Assembly (NCBI GenBank): GCA_035610835.1
Contig: JAYJML010000042.1
Coordinates: 1 to 64,000, forward strand
DNA from: Ophiura sarsii
Lineage: Eukaryota > Echinodermata > Ophiuroidea > Amphilepidida > Ophiuridae
Reading direction: 5' to 3'
Length of the DNA stretch: 64,000 bases
Shown here one piece after another: positions 46,243 to 57,116 of this stretch. The position numbers and the translations under genes are program-made. The notes under the pieces were generated by a model. The model searched no databases, had not been told where the DNA came from, and saw nothing but the letters and a program-made list of their open reading frames with translations. The first letter of the stretch is position 1. Every line of letters starts with the position of its first letter.

Positions 46243-47400
46243 TTGCGCCTCATCCCCGTCACCCCACTTTTAAATTTTCCACTCTTTAAACATATCCCGT
46301 TTGTTCTATAATACGGAATAAACAAACATTTGTCAAGTTTCCCGCCGCCACCCCTCCCTCCCCCACATGCTACGTCTCATCCCCGTCACCCCTCTTTTTA
46401 AATATATCCCGTTTGTTCTATAATAAGGAATAAACCAACATTAGTCATATTCACAATATATCTTTTCCCACTCCCACCCTTCCCAACCCCCCCCCCCCCA
46501 CATTCTGCGTCTCATCCCCGTCACCCCACTTTTTTAAACATATCCCGTTTGTTCTATTATACGGAATAAACAAACATTTGTCACGTTGAAAATATATCTT
46601 CTCCCGCCCCCACCCCTCCCGCCCCACATGCTACGTCTCATCCCCGTCACCCCTCTTTTAAAATATATCCCGTTCGTTCTATAATACGGAATAAACCAAC
46701 ATTTGTCATATTTACAATATATCTTTTCCCTCTCCCACTCCTCCCAACCCCCCCCCCCCACATTATGCGTCTCATCCCCGTCACCCCACTTTTTAAACAT
46801 ATCCCGTTTGTTCTATAATATAGAATAAACAAACATTTGTCAAGTTGAAAATATATCTTCTCCCGTCCCCACCCCGCCCCCACATGCTACGTCTCATCCC
46901 CGTCACCCCTCTTTTTAAATATATCCCGTTTGTTCTATAATACGGAATAAACCAACATTTGTCATATTTACAATACATCTTTTCCCGCTCCCACCCTCCC
47001 GCCCCCCCCCCCCCCACCCCACCCCACATTCTGCGTCTCATCCCCGTCACCCCACTTTTTAAACATATCCCGTTTGTTCTATAATACGGAATAAACAAAC
47101 ATTTGTTAAGTTTAAAATATATCTTCTCCCGCCCCCACCCCTCCCGCCCCCACATGCTACGTCTCATCCCCGTCACCACTCTTTTTAAATATATCCCGTT
47201 TGTTCTATAATACGGAATAAACTAACATTTGTCTTGTTAAAATTATATATCTTCTCCCGCCACCCTCCCCTCCCGCCCCCACCCCACATGTTGCGTTTCA
47301 TCCCCGTCACCCCACTTTTTAAATATATCCCGGTTGTTCTATAATACGGAATAAACCAACATTTGCCTTGTTTACAATATATCTTCTCCCGCCCCCTCCC
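46243..47400. repeat. dimeric satellite, about 130-bp monomers
   Basis: CATCCCCGTCACCCC recurs at 46251, 46378, 46512, 46639, 46772, 46893, 47039, 47165 and 47299. Intervals alternate mostly between about 127 and 134. Two monomer types alternate (CATGCTACGTCTC with CCCCTCTTTTT; CATTCTGCGTCTC with CCCCACTTTTT), so the true unit is a dimer of about 260 bp. Each carries TTGTTCTATAATACGGAATA and a C-rich tract. Long minus-strand frames across it are repeat translations; monomer lengths are not multiples of three. Confidence 0.9.
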
Positions 47401-48780
47401 ATATATACACATGTACTCTCTATCGTGTTGCTTGACCTCCATTTAATTAGACCTCTACTGCAGCTGAACAATGTTGAGTAGAATGAACTTTCTATTACGA
47501 CACGTTTATATCTTCCAACAACTAATGGTTGTGATATTATTATCTCTTTATTAAGAGACCACGTGTTCCTGAATTTAGTTTTCAGATTGCACTCCCCCCC
47601 CCCCCCCCCGCACCCATTCCTTGTAGTCCCTTACACAACCCCAGCATGACTTATACTCTATACTTTCATAACTGAACAATATTGATAGTTGTTACAGTGG
47701 CTCCCGTCTATGACACTTTGATATCTTTCAACAACTGATTGTTGTTTTAGTAATATCTCTTAGTATCTCATGAATTCTGGATATTAGATTTCAGGTTGCG
47801 TCTCATCCCCGTCACCCCACTTTTTAAACAAAAAACGTTTTTTGACCCATTTTAGGTTCTGCAAAGATAACTCAAAATATGTTTTGTCAAATGATGTCAT
47901 ATTAGTTTTATTATATTCTAATACAATTTCCTAGAAACCGTTTTTTTATTTTTAATCTTTATTATTTTTGGAATTATCGACCAACAAGTGCCAACAAATG
48001 TGATTTGTTTACCTCCAAAATTACATTGTGTAGAGAAGCACATGACAAAAAGAATAACTATCACAGTTTTATTATTCATGAGAATCGTAGGCCATCGCCT
48101 AACTACAAGTACCTATAGTCTTTAAAACAAACAATCAATCGAAGTACTACAATATTCTCAAACAATTCGGCATTTCCCATGCTCCCATCCAAATTATGTT
48201 TAAATGCCATTTTAACAACAATATGCAGTTGACATTTAAATTTTAAGCAATGTGAACCAAAACACCCTGCTATGGACCAACTCATATTATAAACGATATT
48301 GAGCAATTTTGACCAGCAATTAGTCAGTTAGCTAGTGTTCTGGAACAACCTGCTAGTGAACAACACGTGACAAGATTCTAGCTGATATTAGACAAATTTT
48401 ACAAAAGGACATACAGCATCGAGCCAGAGAGGCAAGGGCGCCTGCAGGCGTCGCCGGGCAGCACTCCTCCTAGATAGTGTCTCCAGTGAAAAATGCTATC
48501 ATGCGATCCCCCGTGCCCCGCATCCCAGGCTCAATCCTCCAACCTCCATACCATCCACACCATATACATATTTATTTTGTTTTATATATTTATTTATTTA
48601 TTTATTTGCTTTGATAAGAGAACTGATAATTACAAGCAACATTCAAAATAAAGGGTCATCCTGTCATCCGCACAACCATATTTGATGATATATAACCAAT
48701 TTGCCATTGAGGTTATCCGATGAACAACCATTATTCAAAGACAATACACTAGTTGAATGCCCAAACCCTCACTTTAGGAT
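47401..48780. other. satellite flank and A/T-rich DNA; no gene
   Basis: 47610-47815 duplicates 46070-46260, including the GCATGAC and CAACAACTGATTGTTGT words, ending in another CATCCCCGTCACCCC at 47803. A 16-nt poly-C lies at 47594-47609 and a (TTTA)n stretch at about 48578-48608. GGCGCCTGCAGGCGTC near 48437 is a strong hairpin. Confidence 0.5.
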
Positions 48781-48964
48781 TACCAAACCATTGTTACCAT
48801 TGTTACCATTGTTACCATGCAAGGCCTCTGATTGGCTAAACACGGGAACAAACGCAACTAGAAAACGAAATGTTGCATATACACCATACTTGATTAGATG
48901 ATGTATCGGTATAGTGCGCATGAAACCATGAAGCCAACATTTTTATACGGTTGCCATGGCAACC
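48781..48964. promoter_or_regulatory. candidate promoter with X-box and inverted CCAAT box
   Basis: GGTTGCCATGGCAACC (48949-48964) is a perfect 16-bp palindrome matching the RFX X-box, which drives ciliary genes in animals. About 110 bp upstream CTCTGATTGGCT (48827-48838) is a good inverted NF-Y CCAAT box. Three ATTGTTACC units (48789-48817) contain X-box half-sites. A short possible first coding exon follows at once. No TATA box is evident. The site also lies between inverted ATGAAACCATGAA and TTCATGGTTTCAT words, so a transposon origin is possible. Confidence 0.45.
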
Positions 48965-48981
48965 ATGAACCGACCAACCAG
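48965..48981 (+). CDS. possible minimal first coding exon
   Basis: ATGAACCGACCAACCAG followed by GTAATT: a start codon, five codons and a CAG|GT donor immediately after the X-box. No downstream exon was recognised, so this is a weak suggestion. Confidence 0.15.
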
Positions 48982-49051
48982 GTAATTTTGTATCGTAATT
49001 CAAATTTGAAGACAAATATTAAAAATCGGGGTTCATGGTTTCATAGCCCAG

Positions 49052-49113
49052 AGTTAGTCTAGGGTAAAGACTTCATTTAGGGATTATACTGAATGAAGTT
49101 TTTACGCTAGACT
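49052..49113. repeat. hairpin with about 22-bp stem
   Basis: AGTCTAGGGTAAAGACTTCA pairs with TGAAGTTTTTACGCTAGACT around a short loop. It could be a small MITE or a structured RNA segment; there is no further evidence. Confidence 0.5.
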
Positions 49114-50670
49114 TAGTTTCGTGACACCTTTACATAGAGGTAGAACCAAAAGTCGAAGTTGGTGAATAATTCATGTCCACCTTTTATAAGTTAATGATTG
49201 ACACATATAGAGTATTTCTGAACCCTGTTTTGAATGTATTATCCATGTTGGTAAGGTTGTACTCATTTGAAAACGAGAAATGAATCCATTGTGCTCGTAA
49301 AATGACACAAGGGGCTATCGTGTACTCATAATTGAAATAGCAGTGAACGTGTAACTGCGTACAAATCTTACCCATAGAAAACCAATCACTTATACACAAT
49401 TCAAACTATGCTGCAGAGTTATAGTGCTATATTAAAGAAACATGAAAAAGTAGTGCAATAACCCTATTCGGTGGGGGAGGGGGGGGGGGGGTGGGGGCAA
49501 TCAAACTAAAAGGGGCGAAACACGGGAAAATCAGGACAGAAAAAGTGGTGAATGCAAAACTGACCTGCCAGGACAAAACTGCCTCACTAATTCGAGCATT
49601 GCACTTGTGTTTTGAAACAATTTGTGACTATAATGATTTGATTTCCAAATCCATTAAAAGGTGGTTTGTTTATCTCACAACAGGCTCTCGTGTTTAAAAA
49701 GGACCATGAACATTACAGAAAAGACACGAACATTAAAGAGCTTTAAACATATCTAAAGAGAAAAAGTGAAAGAAAGTAATAATCTTGGTTACGTCTCCCT
49801 CCCCCCCCTCATAACAAGAAGAACCATTGATGAGTGTGTCTGGGAAGTGAGGTGTGTGTGTGGGGGGGGGGGGGGGGGGGGGGGGGGCTTCGATGCATGC
49901 CCCGTCTCAGTGTCAGGAATTAAACTAGAGCACATTACATTATTATATTCAAGGAATAAATTGACTGAACCAAGTCATGAATGTTGCCTTACCGTCCCAT
50001 ACTGTCTGGTTTGTCACTATACAATGATTTCGGAGCAAACCCTGGGGTACCTTTCAGAACTTCATGTATATAAATGCCCATTTGTTTTTCAACCATATAT
50101 TGGTCAATAACCCGAGTAAGACTTGAAAAAGTACCAAATTAAAGCTGACATTATTTTCTATTACCAGATGAGGATCACATTTGAAGTCGAGTAAAGGCCG
50201 AAAATAGGAACTACATGACCTTTTTTAGTAACAAAGTTAGACTGGGTCCTGCATCCCTCTATATGGCTGCCATGTTTTGAGCACCGTCACAGAGGTATTA
50301 AATTGTGAATATGGGAAGGATTCAGACTAATAGTCTGTAACTTCGACGAATGGGAAGTGAGTGTTAGTGAGACTTGGTGGGAATTCATCTTGAAAAACGA
50401 ATAACATTGTTTTTCCCCTTTCCCCATGCAATGTTAAAGAATGTATCGTAAACTGTTAACACAATGCGTGAATGTGACTAATTCGTCATTATCTCGGTAT
50501 TTAAATGGTTCCACTTAGTATAGATTATGTAAATGAACAACACGATTTCTAAAACGCGTGTTATAATGCTAATAATAGCGTAAACTGTTGGTAAACTGAT
50601 ACAGTTTGCCATTTTTATTGTCTGGTACTACGATGATAATACAAAACAAGTCGATTGATTTTTGAACTGG
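49114..50670. other. no recognisable gene; contains poly-G
   Basis: G-rich stretch at 49472-49497 and a 26-nt poly-G at 49862-49887. The plus-strand frame 49766-50110 (114 codons) runs through the poly-G and shows no domain. The rest is A/T-rich. Confidence 0.45.
49862..49887. repeat. 26-nt poly-G tract
   Basis: Preceded by a short GT repeat, as at 3535-3577. Confidence 0.9.
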
Positions 50671-50752
50671 CGAGCGGCCGTATAGATCGTCGTTGGATTT
50701 TCCAAAGATAGGTTATTTTGAGGATGTGGGTTCGAATCCCACAATGGCGGTG
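50668..50752 (+). pseudogene. class II tRNA-like sequence with intact T arm
   Basis: GGCGAGCGGCCG resembles the D arm of Ser/Leu tRNAs. TTGGA-TTT-TCCAA can form an anticodon-like hairpin, GGTTATTTTGAGGA would be a long variable arm, and GTGGG-TTCGAAT-CCCAC is a perfect T arm. The acceptor 3' strand AATGGCGG has no 5' partner and a T run follows shortly. It is probably a pseudogene or SINE head. Confidence 0.4.
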
Positions 50753-50815
50753 TGTTTATGTTTTTTTTACAATTGAAACACATTTATCTACCAATACCAA
50801 AGTTTTTAAAGCAAT

Positions 50816-50940
50816 GGGGTCACACCACTAAATAGATTTTCATAGGGATGTGTACAAAAACACTGACATAAAACTCATTTTTATACCACTAAATTGCGAA
50901 ATTGGACCTTAGAGTGATTTTTTTCTTAAAGATGATCACT
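50816..50940 (+). repeat. dispersed repeat shared with 25.6 kb
   Basis: Second copy of the 130-bp repeat at 25610-25738. Here it is not followed by a LINE tail. Confidence 0.75.
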
Positions 50941-51400
50941 TTTCCTCACCATAAAGTAAAAAAATAGGTACGTGAGCCTGCTCGATTTTCCAAAATACGC
51001 CCATGGAGAAGGCTTCCTCTCTGACGAGCATGAAAATGTCGCCGTAATCGCCAATGTTTTCAGTGCACAAGTTTGAAAGATCTCTGAAAATTGATCTACA
51101 ATCCTGGAAAAAAGTCTTGGAACACTTGCGTGTGCTTAACGGAAAAGTGTCACCCCCACTCCCCCGTACAATGTTGACCAAGGCCAGTGGCTCCTGCAGC
51201 TTGCCAGAGTGTCCCAACATTGATCGATGGGGGTGGGGAAGGAAAAATCTCATTTTGAACAATTTCCGTTTATAATAGAAGACACTAAGTATCAATACAT
51301 GCACACAATACCCAGCACGTGTGCTCAGCTCAGCGTTCGCGTTCCAAGGACTTGTTTCCAAGATTGTAGATGATATTAACAGTTTATATTCAGGGTGCAT
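50936..51400 (-). CDS. 154-codon open frame of unknown nature
   Basis: The longest open frame outside recognised repeats. Segments include GNSGKLQEPLALVN-like sequence around the middle (as read: SGKLQEPLALVNIVRG), then FPLSTRKCSKTFFQDC and YGDIFMLVREEAFSMGVFW. I recognise no domain. It begins inside the 25.6/50.8 kb dispersed-repeat boundary, so it may be a decayed transposon frame. The plus strand is also open over part (51054-51275), which weakens the case for coding. Confidence 0.18.
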   Translation of the reverse strand: MHPEYKLLISSTILETSPWNANAELSTRAGYCVHVLILSVFYYKRKLFKMRFFLPHPHRSMLGHSGKLQEPLALVNIVRGSGGDTFPLSTRKCSKTFFQDCRSIFRDLSNLCTENIGDYGDIFMLVREEAFSMGVFWKIEQAHVPIFLLYGEEK

Positions 51401-51893
51401 GTAGGTGATGTCCCATTAATCATAATTAATCAAAAATGATAAGCATTTACGCAATTGTATTACTGTCAAGTCTTTTAAATTGAGGATTTTGTGATGCATA
51501 TTTTCCGATTCCAGTTTTAAACACCGTCCCCATTTAGTGTAGTGCACCCTGTAATCTTAACAACATGCATGCAGCTCCAAGTCATGCGTTTAAGAACCCA
51601 CTGATACAGTTATATAGGTCCACATGTAAATCAAAATTGTTTACAGCGACCTTTCCCTAAAATAATTATGTGTTTTTCTAAAGCAATACTATAGCTCTAA
51701 CGCGTTTATTTTAATCTAAAGTCGTGTGTTGTATGAAGTCCATACACCATTCCTTTGTTTGAGTTATGAGAGAAAACCCAATTCAGATGATTTCCTTTGC
51801 ACTTTGTCGAGATAATCCAGGAAAAAAATAATTGGAAAGCTTTTTTCCCCCATGCAATGTTGAAGAATATATTATGTCTTCAGCAGTTGTTCA
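51401..51893. other. no recognisable gene
   Basis: TTTAGTGTAGTGCACCCTG (51534-51552) matches 24478-24494, a dispersed-repeat end. Otherwise unremarkable. Confidence 0.5.
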
Positions 51894-52156
51894 AGGGTTT
51901 TTTTGTTTTGTGTTTTTCTATTGATTTTTATTTTTTGAAACTTGCAATACATTAAGATATTTTACAGATACAGAGAGAATACAAAAATACAGAGAAATAC
52001 AAATGCATATGTAATACGCTCAAAAAACAAAAAAAATGTATCCCAAAGCGACACATGGTGATAAACAATCATAAAATGTATCCATATGTGAATAACGGTG
52101 GTATACAAACGCTCTAATGTGTATCCACATTATTACAAGACCAACATTGTAAAAAT

Positions 52157-54056
52157 CCATCAGTAGCGGAAAACATGGTATTACTTTAGATGGTTTTGGA
52201 GTATGTCCCATTTTTGTATATGGATATCAAGTTTAGACCTTCTTTGTGCGCACTCATACTCAAGTTTTATCGTATCCTTAATCATATTTTTAAAGGCGTG
52301 GATTGATGGATTTGACTTTTGACATCGGCTGGTATATATATGTCTTCTGGACATCGGCTGGTATATAGATGTCTTCTGGCAATGAGTAATATCTGATTGA
52401 TAGTAATGCGGTGGGAAATCTTTTTGTCATATACACCGTATAATTTGTTAAAAATAGATAATGTTGGTATGAAATTGAATAAAGCTTGCATCTCGTTCCA
52501 GAATGAATTTGTAACAATACAATCGATAAAAAGATGGTGGATTGTCTCCTCACTCTGGCTACAGAGGTTACAATGATCGTCATTAACAATCTTCACCTTC
52601 AAAAGCCACGAATTGGTAGGCAATATATTATGCGTGATTTTATATTGAAACCACCTTAATTTAGAGTCCAATGTAGCTTTGTATGGCATAATAAAGATTT
52701 CTTTACACTCATTATCTAGAATATCATACTTGTTTTTTAGATAAAATTGACTGACTGGTATTGTTTCCCTTGCCTTTGTATACAACAGATAGAGGTCACG
52801 TGACTTGATTTTCAAGATTGGGATGAAGCCTTGTAAACAAATTGAGGCCAGTAACCATATTGTTATCAGGCACGTTGTGATCATTACGGATCCATCTCCG
52901 CCATTCCGTTGGAATGGCATTAAGAAGACCACACCATCTTATATAATCAATACTATTAAGGCCAGTAATGACCAGTTCATCAAAAACTTTAAAATTGCCA
53001 TTACCATCAATAAAATCGTATAATGTATGAAATCCTGCCTCTGCAAATTTAGAATAATAAACCGACTTTTTATCAATTAAAATGAACTGATTATTCCAAA
53101 TTATCTGTTTGCACGCATCGATGCCGTTCTTTGGCTCTGAATATTTGATCTCTGCCCAAAGCCTTAGTGCATTTAGATAGAAAGGCGGTATATTATTTGG
53201 TAAGTCATGATAGTTAAAGTTGCAATCCAGAATGTTTTTTCCACCAGTCCTCTTAAGGTATGTAAGGAGGATGTGTTTCCATCCTGAAGGATTGGGCAAT
53301 ACCAACCTCTTTAACCCAGGGCTGTCAACTCTCCCGCATTAGGCGGGAGTCTCCCGCATAGACACTCTTTCTCCCGCACTCCCGCATAGCATATAAAATC
53401 TCCCGCATCAACAAAATTACCTCAATTAAAGTGTGTATCAACACCTTTATACTAGCTTCCGTCGGTACATTTGCGATTTTGGGTACATTTGCGATTTTGA
53501 CCATGCAATTTTCGTGCGGATTTGAGGAAAACATCATCCCTACCCCCCCCACTTATCAGGATTTCAGAGCTGCTGACGGGGAAAAAAATTGTGCATGTTT
53601 TACGATTATTTTTTTGAGTATGTATCTCTCCCTCCCAGCAAATCCCAAAAGTTGACAGCCCTGCTTTAACCACATTACAGCCTGTGCATCGACTTTCATT
53701 TTTAAATCAACCATCTTAACACCCCCCTCGTCAAGATCATTACATAACACAGACATCTTGACCCTGTCTGGACCTGACCATAGAAATTGATAGAGGATTT
53801 TATTGACACTTTTTTGAACTGACATAGGCATGCCGATCATGGCTGAGGTGTAAAGGAAACCAGCCAAACCGAATGTTTTAATAACGGTAATGTTACCAAG
53901 GACGGTTAAATCGCGCTGCTTCCACATGTTGAGCAAGTTAATTAATGCCGTAATTCTATGCTCGTAATTGAGATTCATCATAGCTTTCTCGTCATATGAA
54001 AAATATATCCCTAAAATCTTCACAGGTCCAGACAACATCAAGTGGCTTCTCAACAC
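52157..54056 (-). pseudogene. LINE ORF2: post-RT region and CCHC motif
   Basis: Continues after the RT palm with VKILGIYFSYDE, then TVLGNITVIKTFGLAGFLY (thumb-like region), AVMWLK, the hAT MITE 53317-53663, then LPNPSGWKHILLTYL and KLRWFQYKITHNILPTNSWL. It ends in CNLCSQSEETIHHLFIDC, the C-x2-C-x7-H-H-x4-C knuckle of L1/Tx1-like ORF2 C-termini. A frameshift lies near 52290-52300, after which the true C-terminal frame runs to a stop at 52157. A 30-odd-base tandem duplication (GACATCGGCTGGTATATA) at 52318-52378 disrupts the coding sequence. Confidence 0.75.
53317..53663. mobile_element. hAT MITE, copy 1, inside LINE ORF2
   Basis: 347 bp, 14-bp inverted ends CAGGGCTGTCAACT and AGTTGACAGCCCTG, and a perfect 8-bp target duplication CTTTAACC (53309-53316, 53664-53671), diagnostic for hAT. 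It interrupts the ORF2 codons just after AVMWLK. The left part carries TCTCCCGCA/GCGGGAG short inverted words. Confidence 0.92.
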
Positions 54057-55498
54057 TATTTCTCACACTGCCGATCCACATCGCTTCCGTTTTGTTATTA
54101 TTAACCTTTAAGTTTGAACATTTACTGAACTCATTTAAAGAATTCATAACAGATTTGGCCGAGTCAACATCTTTAACAAACATATTTAGATCATCCGCAT
54201 ACCCACTTATTTTTACCTGTGTGGTTGGGTTAACCTGAATGCCTTGAATGCTACTCTTATTGTTGAGGTGGATACATAACAAATCGATTACTAGATTAAA
54301 GAGCTGGCAGCTGAGAGCATCGCCCTATCTAAGACCGCAGTTAATCCCAAAATACCCTGTAGACAAACCATTGTTCATGACACAGCTGGTAACATCATTA
54401 TAGAATGTTCCAATCCATCTTTTAATTGAACTCCCAAAATTAAATGCAGCGATGGCTTTTTGCATTAAAACGTGGTCTACTGAGTCATATACTTTTCAAA
54501 ATCAATACATAGTACAATACCTGGCATGTTTTTGTTTTTAGTGAAATAGAGTGTATCTGCCACTGTACGAACAGCATCCCCAATATCAGGGCTGTCAACT
54601 TTTGGGATTTGCTGGGAAGGAGAGATACAGACTCAAAAACAAAAAAAATCGTAAAACATGCACAATTTTTTTCCCGTCAGCAGCTGAAATCCTGATAAGT
54701 GGGGTGGGGGGTGGGGTGGGGGGGGGGGGGGGGGGGGGTGGGGGGGGGGGGGGGGTAGCGATGATGTTTTCCTCCAATCCGCACGAAAATTGCATGGTCA
54801 AAATCGCAAATGTACCGGCGGAAGCTAGTATAAAGGTGTTAATTGAGGTAATTTTGTTGAGGCGGGAGATTTTATATGCTATGCGGGAGTGCGGGAGAAA
54901 GAGTGTCTATGCGGGAGACTCCCGCCTAATGCGGGAGAGTTGACAGCCCTGCAATATATCTGCCGGAAACAAAGGCTGATTGATTGTAACTAATCAGATC
55001 AGGTACTACCTTCGCAATTCTTTCCGCAATAGCTCTTGACCCAATTTTGAGGTCAACATTTAGCAGTGTTATTGGTCTGTAATTTGTTATACTGCGTTTA
55101 TCTTTGGCCTTTTTCACAATGAGAGTAATTACTCCTTGTTTTTGTGAGCTACTCAGTTCACCAGATTTATAACTAGCATTCAAACTATTTACTAAATATT
55201 TACCAAAAACATGCCAAAATTGCTTATAAACAAACAGTAAGGCCGTCATTACCTGGCGATTTGCCGTTTTTCATCATATGTAGTATTTTAAAACACTCGT
55301 CATATGTCAGCTCGCCCTCACAACTGTTACTATCCTCATCTGATAATTTGGGGATATTGTCATTATCAAGGAATGATTTTGCAGCGTCTGTATCAATATT
55401 CACCTCTTTTTTTGAGTACAAGGTAGTGTAGAAATTCTTAATCTCCTTTAATATTCCATTTGAACTATAGATACCTTCACCATTAGTATTAAAGGAAG
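53992..55498 (-). pseudogene. LINE ORF2: reverse transcriptase core
   Basis: In order on the minus strand: GELTYDECFKILHMMKNGKS followed by PGNDGL (RT motif 0/1), NYRPITLLNVDLKI, QSAFVSGRYI, a hAT MITE, GIVLCIDFEK, a GLRQGDALS-type motif in which the Gln codon is a stop (near 54328), and SGYADDLNMFV with the catalytic YADD. NNNKTEAMWIG follows. Frameshifts lie near 55240, 54490 and 54010. The enzyme would have copied LINE RNA into DNA at the nicked target; this copy is dead. Confidence 0.85.
54597..54951. mobile_element. hAT MITE, copy 2, inside LINE ORF2
   Basis: 355 bp, same family as 53317-53663 but in the opposite orientation, with ends CAGGGCTGTCAACT. The flanks share CAATAT (54591-54596, 54952-54957); an 8-bp duplication CAATATAT is likely, with two bases lost on the left. 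Contains an interrupted poly-G of about 55 bases (54698-54755). It inserted just after the SAFVSGRYI codons. Confidence 0.88.
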
Positions 55499-55502
55499 TG
55501 TC

Positions 55503-55903
55503 CCGCAAGCACAACATTGAGCATTATGTGTTAGAAATATAATTATCGAGCCGAAATTACGTAATTATATAGAACAAAACTCCAGACTAGTCACAAAAAT
55601 GAATAAAAACTGCCATCACTCAACATGCAATTTTTAAAATTCGCGGCGATCAAAAGTCCCGGTGTCGATGACGTCATGGGTATCGGTGCTAAAATGTGCG
55701 CATGTGCATTGTGTAACTATGACATCATCGACACTGGGACTTTCGATCGCCGCGAATTTTAAAAAGTGCATGTTGAGAGATTGCGGTTTTTATTTGTTTT
55801 TGTCATAAGTGCGGTGTTTTGTTCTATATAATTACAAAAGTTGGGCTCGATAGTTATTTTTCTAACATATAATGCACACTTTTATGCTTGCGGGACACCT
55901 CCT
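55503..55903. mobile_element. 401-bp TTAA-flanked palindromic MITE inside LINE ORF2
   Basis: Flanked by TTAA (55499-55502, 55904-55907). Ends AGGAAGTGTCCCGCAAGCA and TGCTTGCGGGACACCTCCT. The whole element is a long imperfect palindrome; the centre pairs AATTCGCGGCGATCAAAAGT with its inverse. A CRE TGACGTCA sits at 55669-55676. Removing it rejoins LINE codons on each side at the TTAA. Confidence 0.9.
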
Positions 55904-55907
55904 TTAA

Positions 55908-56231
55908 GTAGACATCTAATCGTACTCTTAGCTTTATTGGACTTTTCAAGGTTGAGGAAATACTTATTATTCTTTTCACCTTTCTCGACCCACTCAGCTC
56001 TTGACCTGACATTATGCCTTTAGTTATGTGATCATAGTGATCCTCTAACTTTTTCTTAACACTTTCCCGCCTGGCTCTTGCCTCATCAGTTGGATGAGTA
56101 TTCAGATGGTCTTCTGCTCTACTAAAATCATCTTGGAGCTTATTCACAGATTCATTTCTTTCTCTAGCCATCTTTTTACTGTACGTTTGTGAAAAGCGTC
56201 TTATTTCGTACTTCATTAGATTAGATCCCAT
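55908..56231 (-). pseudogene. LINE ORF2: linker between endonuclease and RT
   Basis: Basic, helical sequence (RRFSQTYSKKMARERNES, DHLNTHPTDEARARRESV) leading into the L1-like pre-RT motif GEKNNKYFLNLEKSN, which is in a shifted frame after about 56000. At about 56216-56225 a 5-base tandem copy of CTAAT (minus strand) has put the upstream frame out of register. The TTAA MITE follows. Confidence 0.7.
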
Positions 56232-57116
56232 AACACCTTTGAGTCAGGCATATCATCAGAATTCTTGATCCACTCTATACTTTCATTGATTAATTGTTTA
56301 CAAACAATATCATCATCACAAAGCGAGTCGTTAAATTTCCAGTAAGATGGGCCACTTTTAACAGTTTGGCTATACTCGAGATTTAAGTTGATTAAGGAGT
56401 GATCTGTATTGATAGCTGGATAAATGTCAGTATTCCTTACCCAGTCTTGTAAGGTATCAGAAATTAACCAAAAATCAAGCCTACTCTGAATGAGCGGGTT
56501 GCCTTGACGCCATGTGTATTTCCTAAGATGGGGGTTGCGTACACGCCAAATATCGACTAAATCCATGCTATCCATCAGGTCATTAACCTTTTTCAACACC
56601 TTGGCATTATGTTTAGAATTGCCCCCATTTCTATCTTTGGCTGGATTCAATACCATGTTGAAATCTCCACCGATAATAATTGGTTTGTTATCTGTACAGA
56701 TTTTGGCTAGAGTACATTTAAGTTCATCATAGAAAGGTGCCTGGTCGATTTTACCGCTATGGAGCATAAAGGTTAACGATAATGAATGATTTACCTTGCA
56801 CAATTATATCAAGAATAACATATCTACCATCGTTATCAGTATAGCTGGAGACGATATTACATTCTAAATTCTCCTTTATTAGGATAATTACACCTTTACT
56901 GTGATTTGTCCCATGCGAGAAGTACATATCACCTTTCCAAAAATGTTCATAATATTTTTCAATATCGGTGGTACTGTAAGTTTCTTGAAGAAATATTATT
57001 TCAGCCTTTTTCTTGCTTAACCAGTTAAGCATTTTAACACGTTTGTGAGAGCCACGAATACCTTTCACATTCAACGATATCATATTAAGTTTGACGTTAT
57101 TCACATCATTATCCAT
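56216..57116 (-). pseudogene. LINE ORF2: apurinic-type endonuclease domain
   Basis: Starts at ATG 57116. Motifs in order: NVKGIRG (Asn), IIFLQET (catalytic Glu), FSHGTNHSKGVIILI, IIVNLYAP; then, after a frameshift near 56757-56770, IIIGGDFNMVLNPAKDR (Asp, Asn), RNPHLRKYTWRQGNP, SRLDFWLIS and INTDHSLI (Asp-His pair). This is the AP-endonuclease that nicks the target DNA in L1/Tx1-clade elements. All catalytic positions are visible, but the frame is split. Confidence 0.85.

Noticed and set aside
46534..47442. Chain of long overlapping minus-strand frames with shared residues
   Set aside because: They are translations of the dimeric satellite. Monomer lengths are not multiples of three, so frames shift between units.
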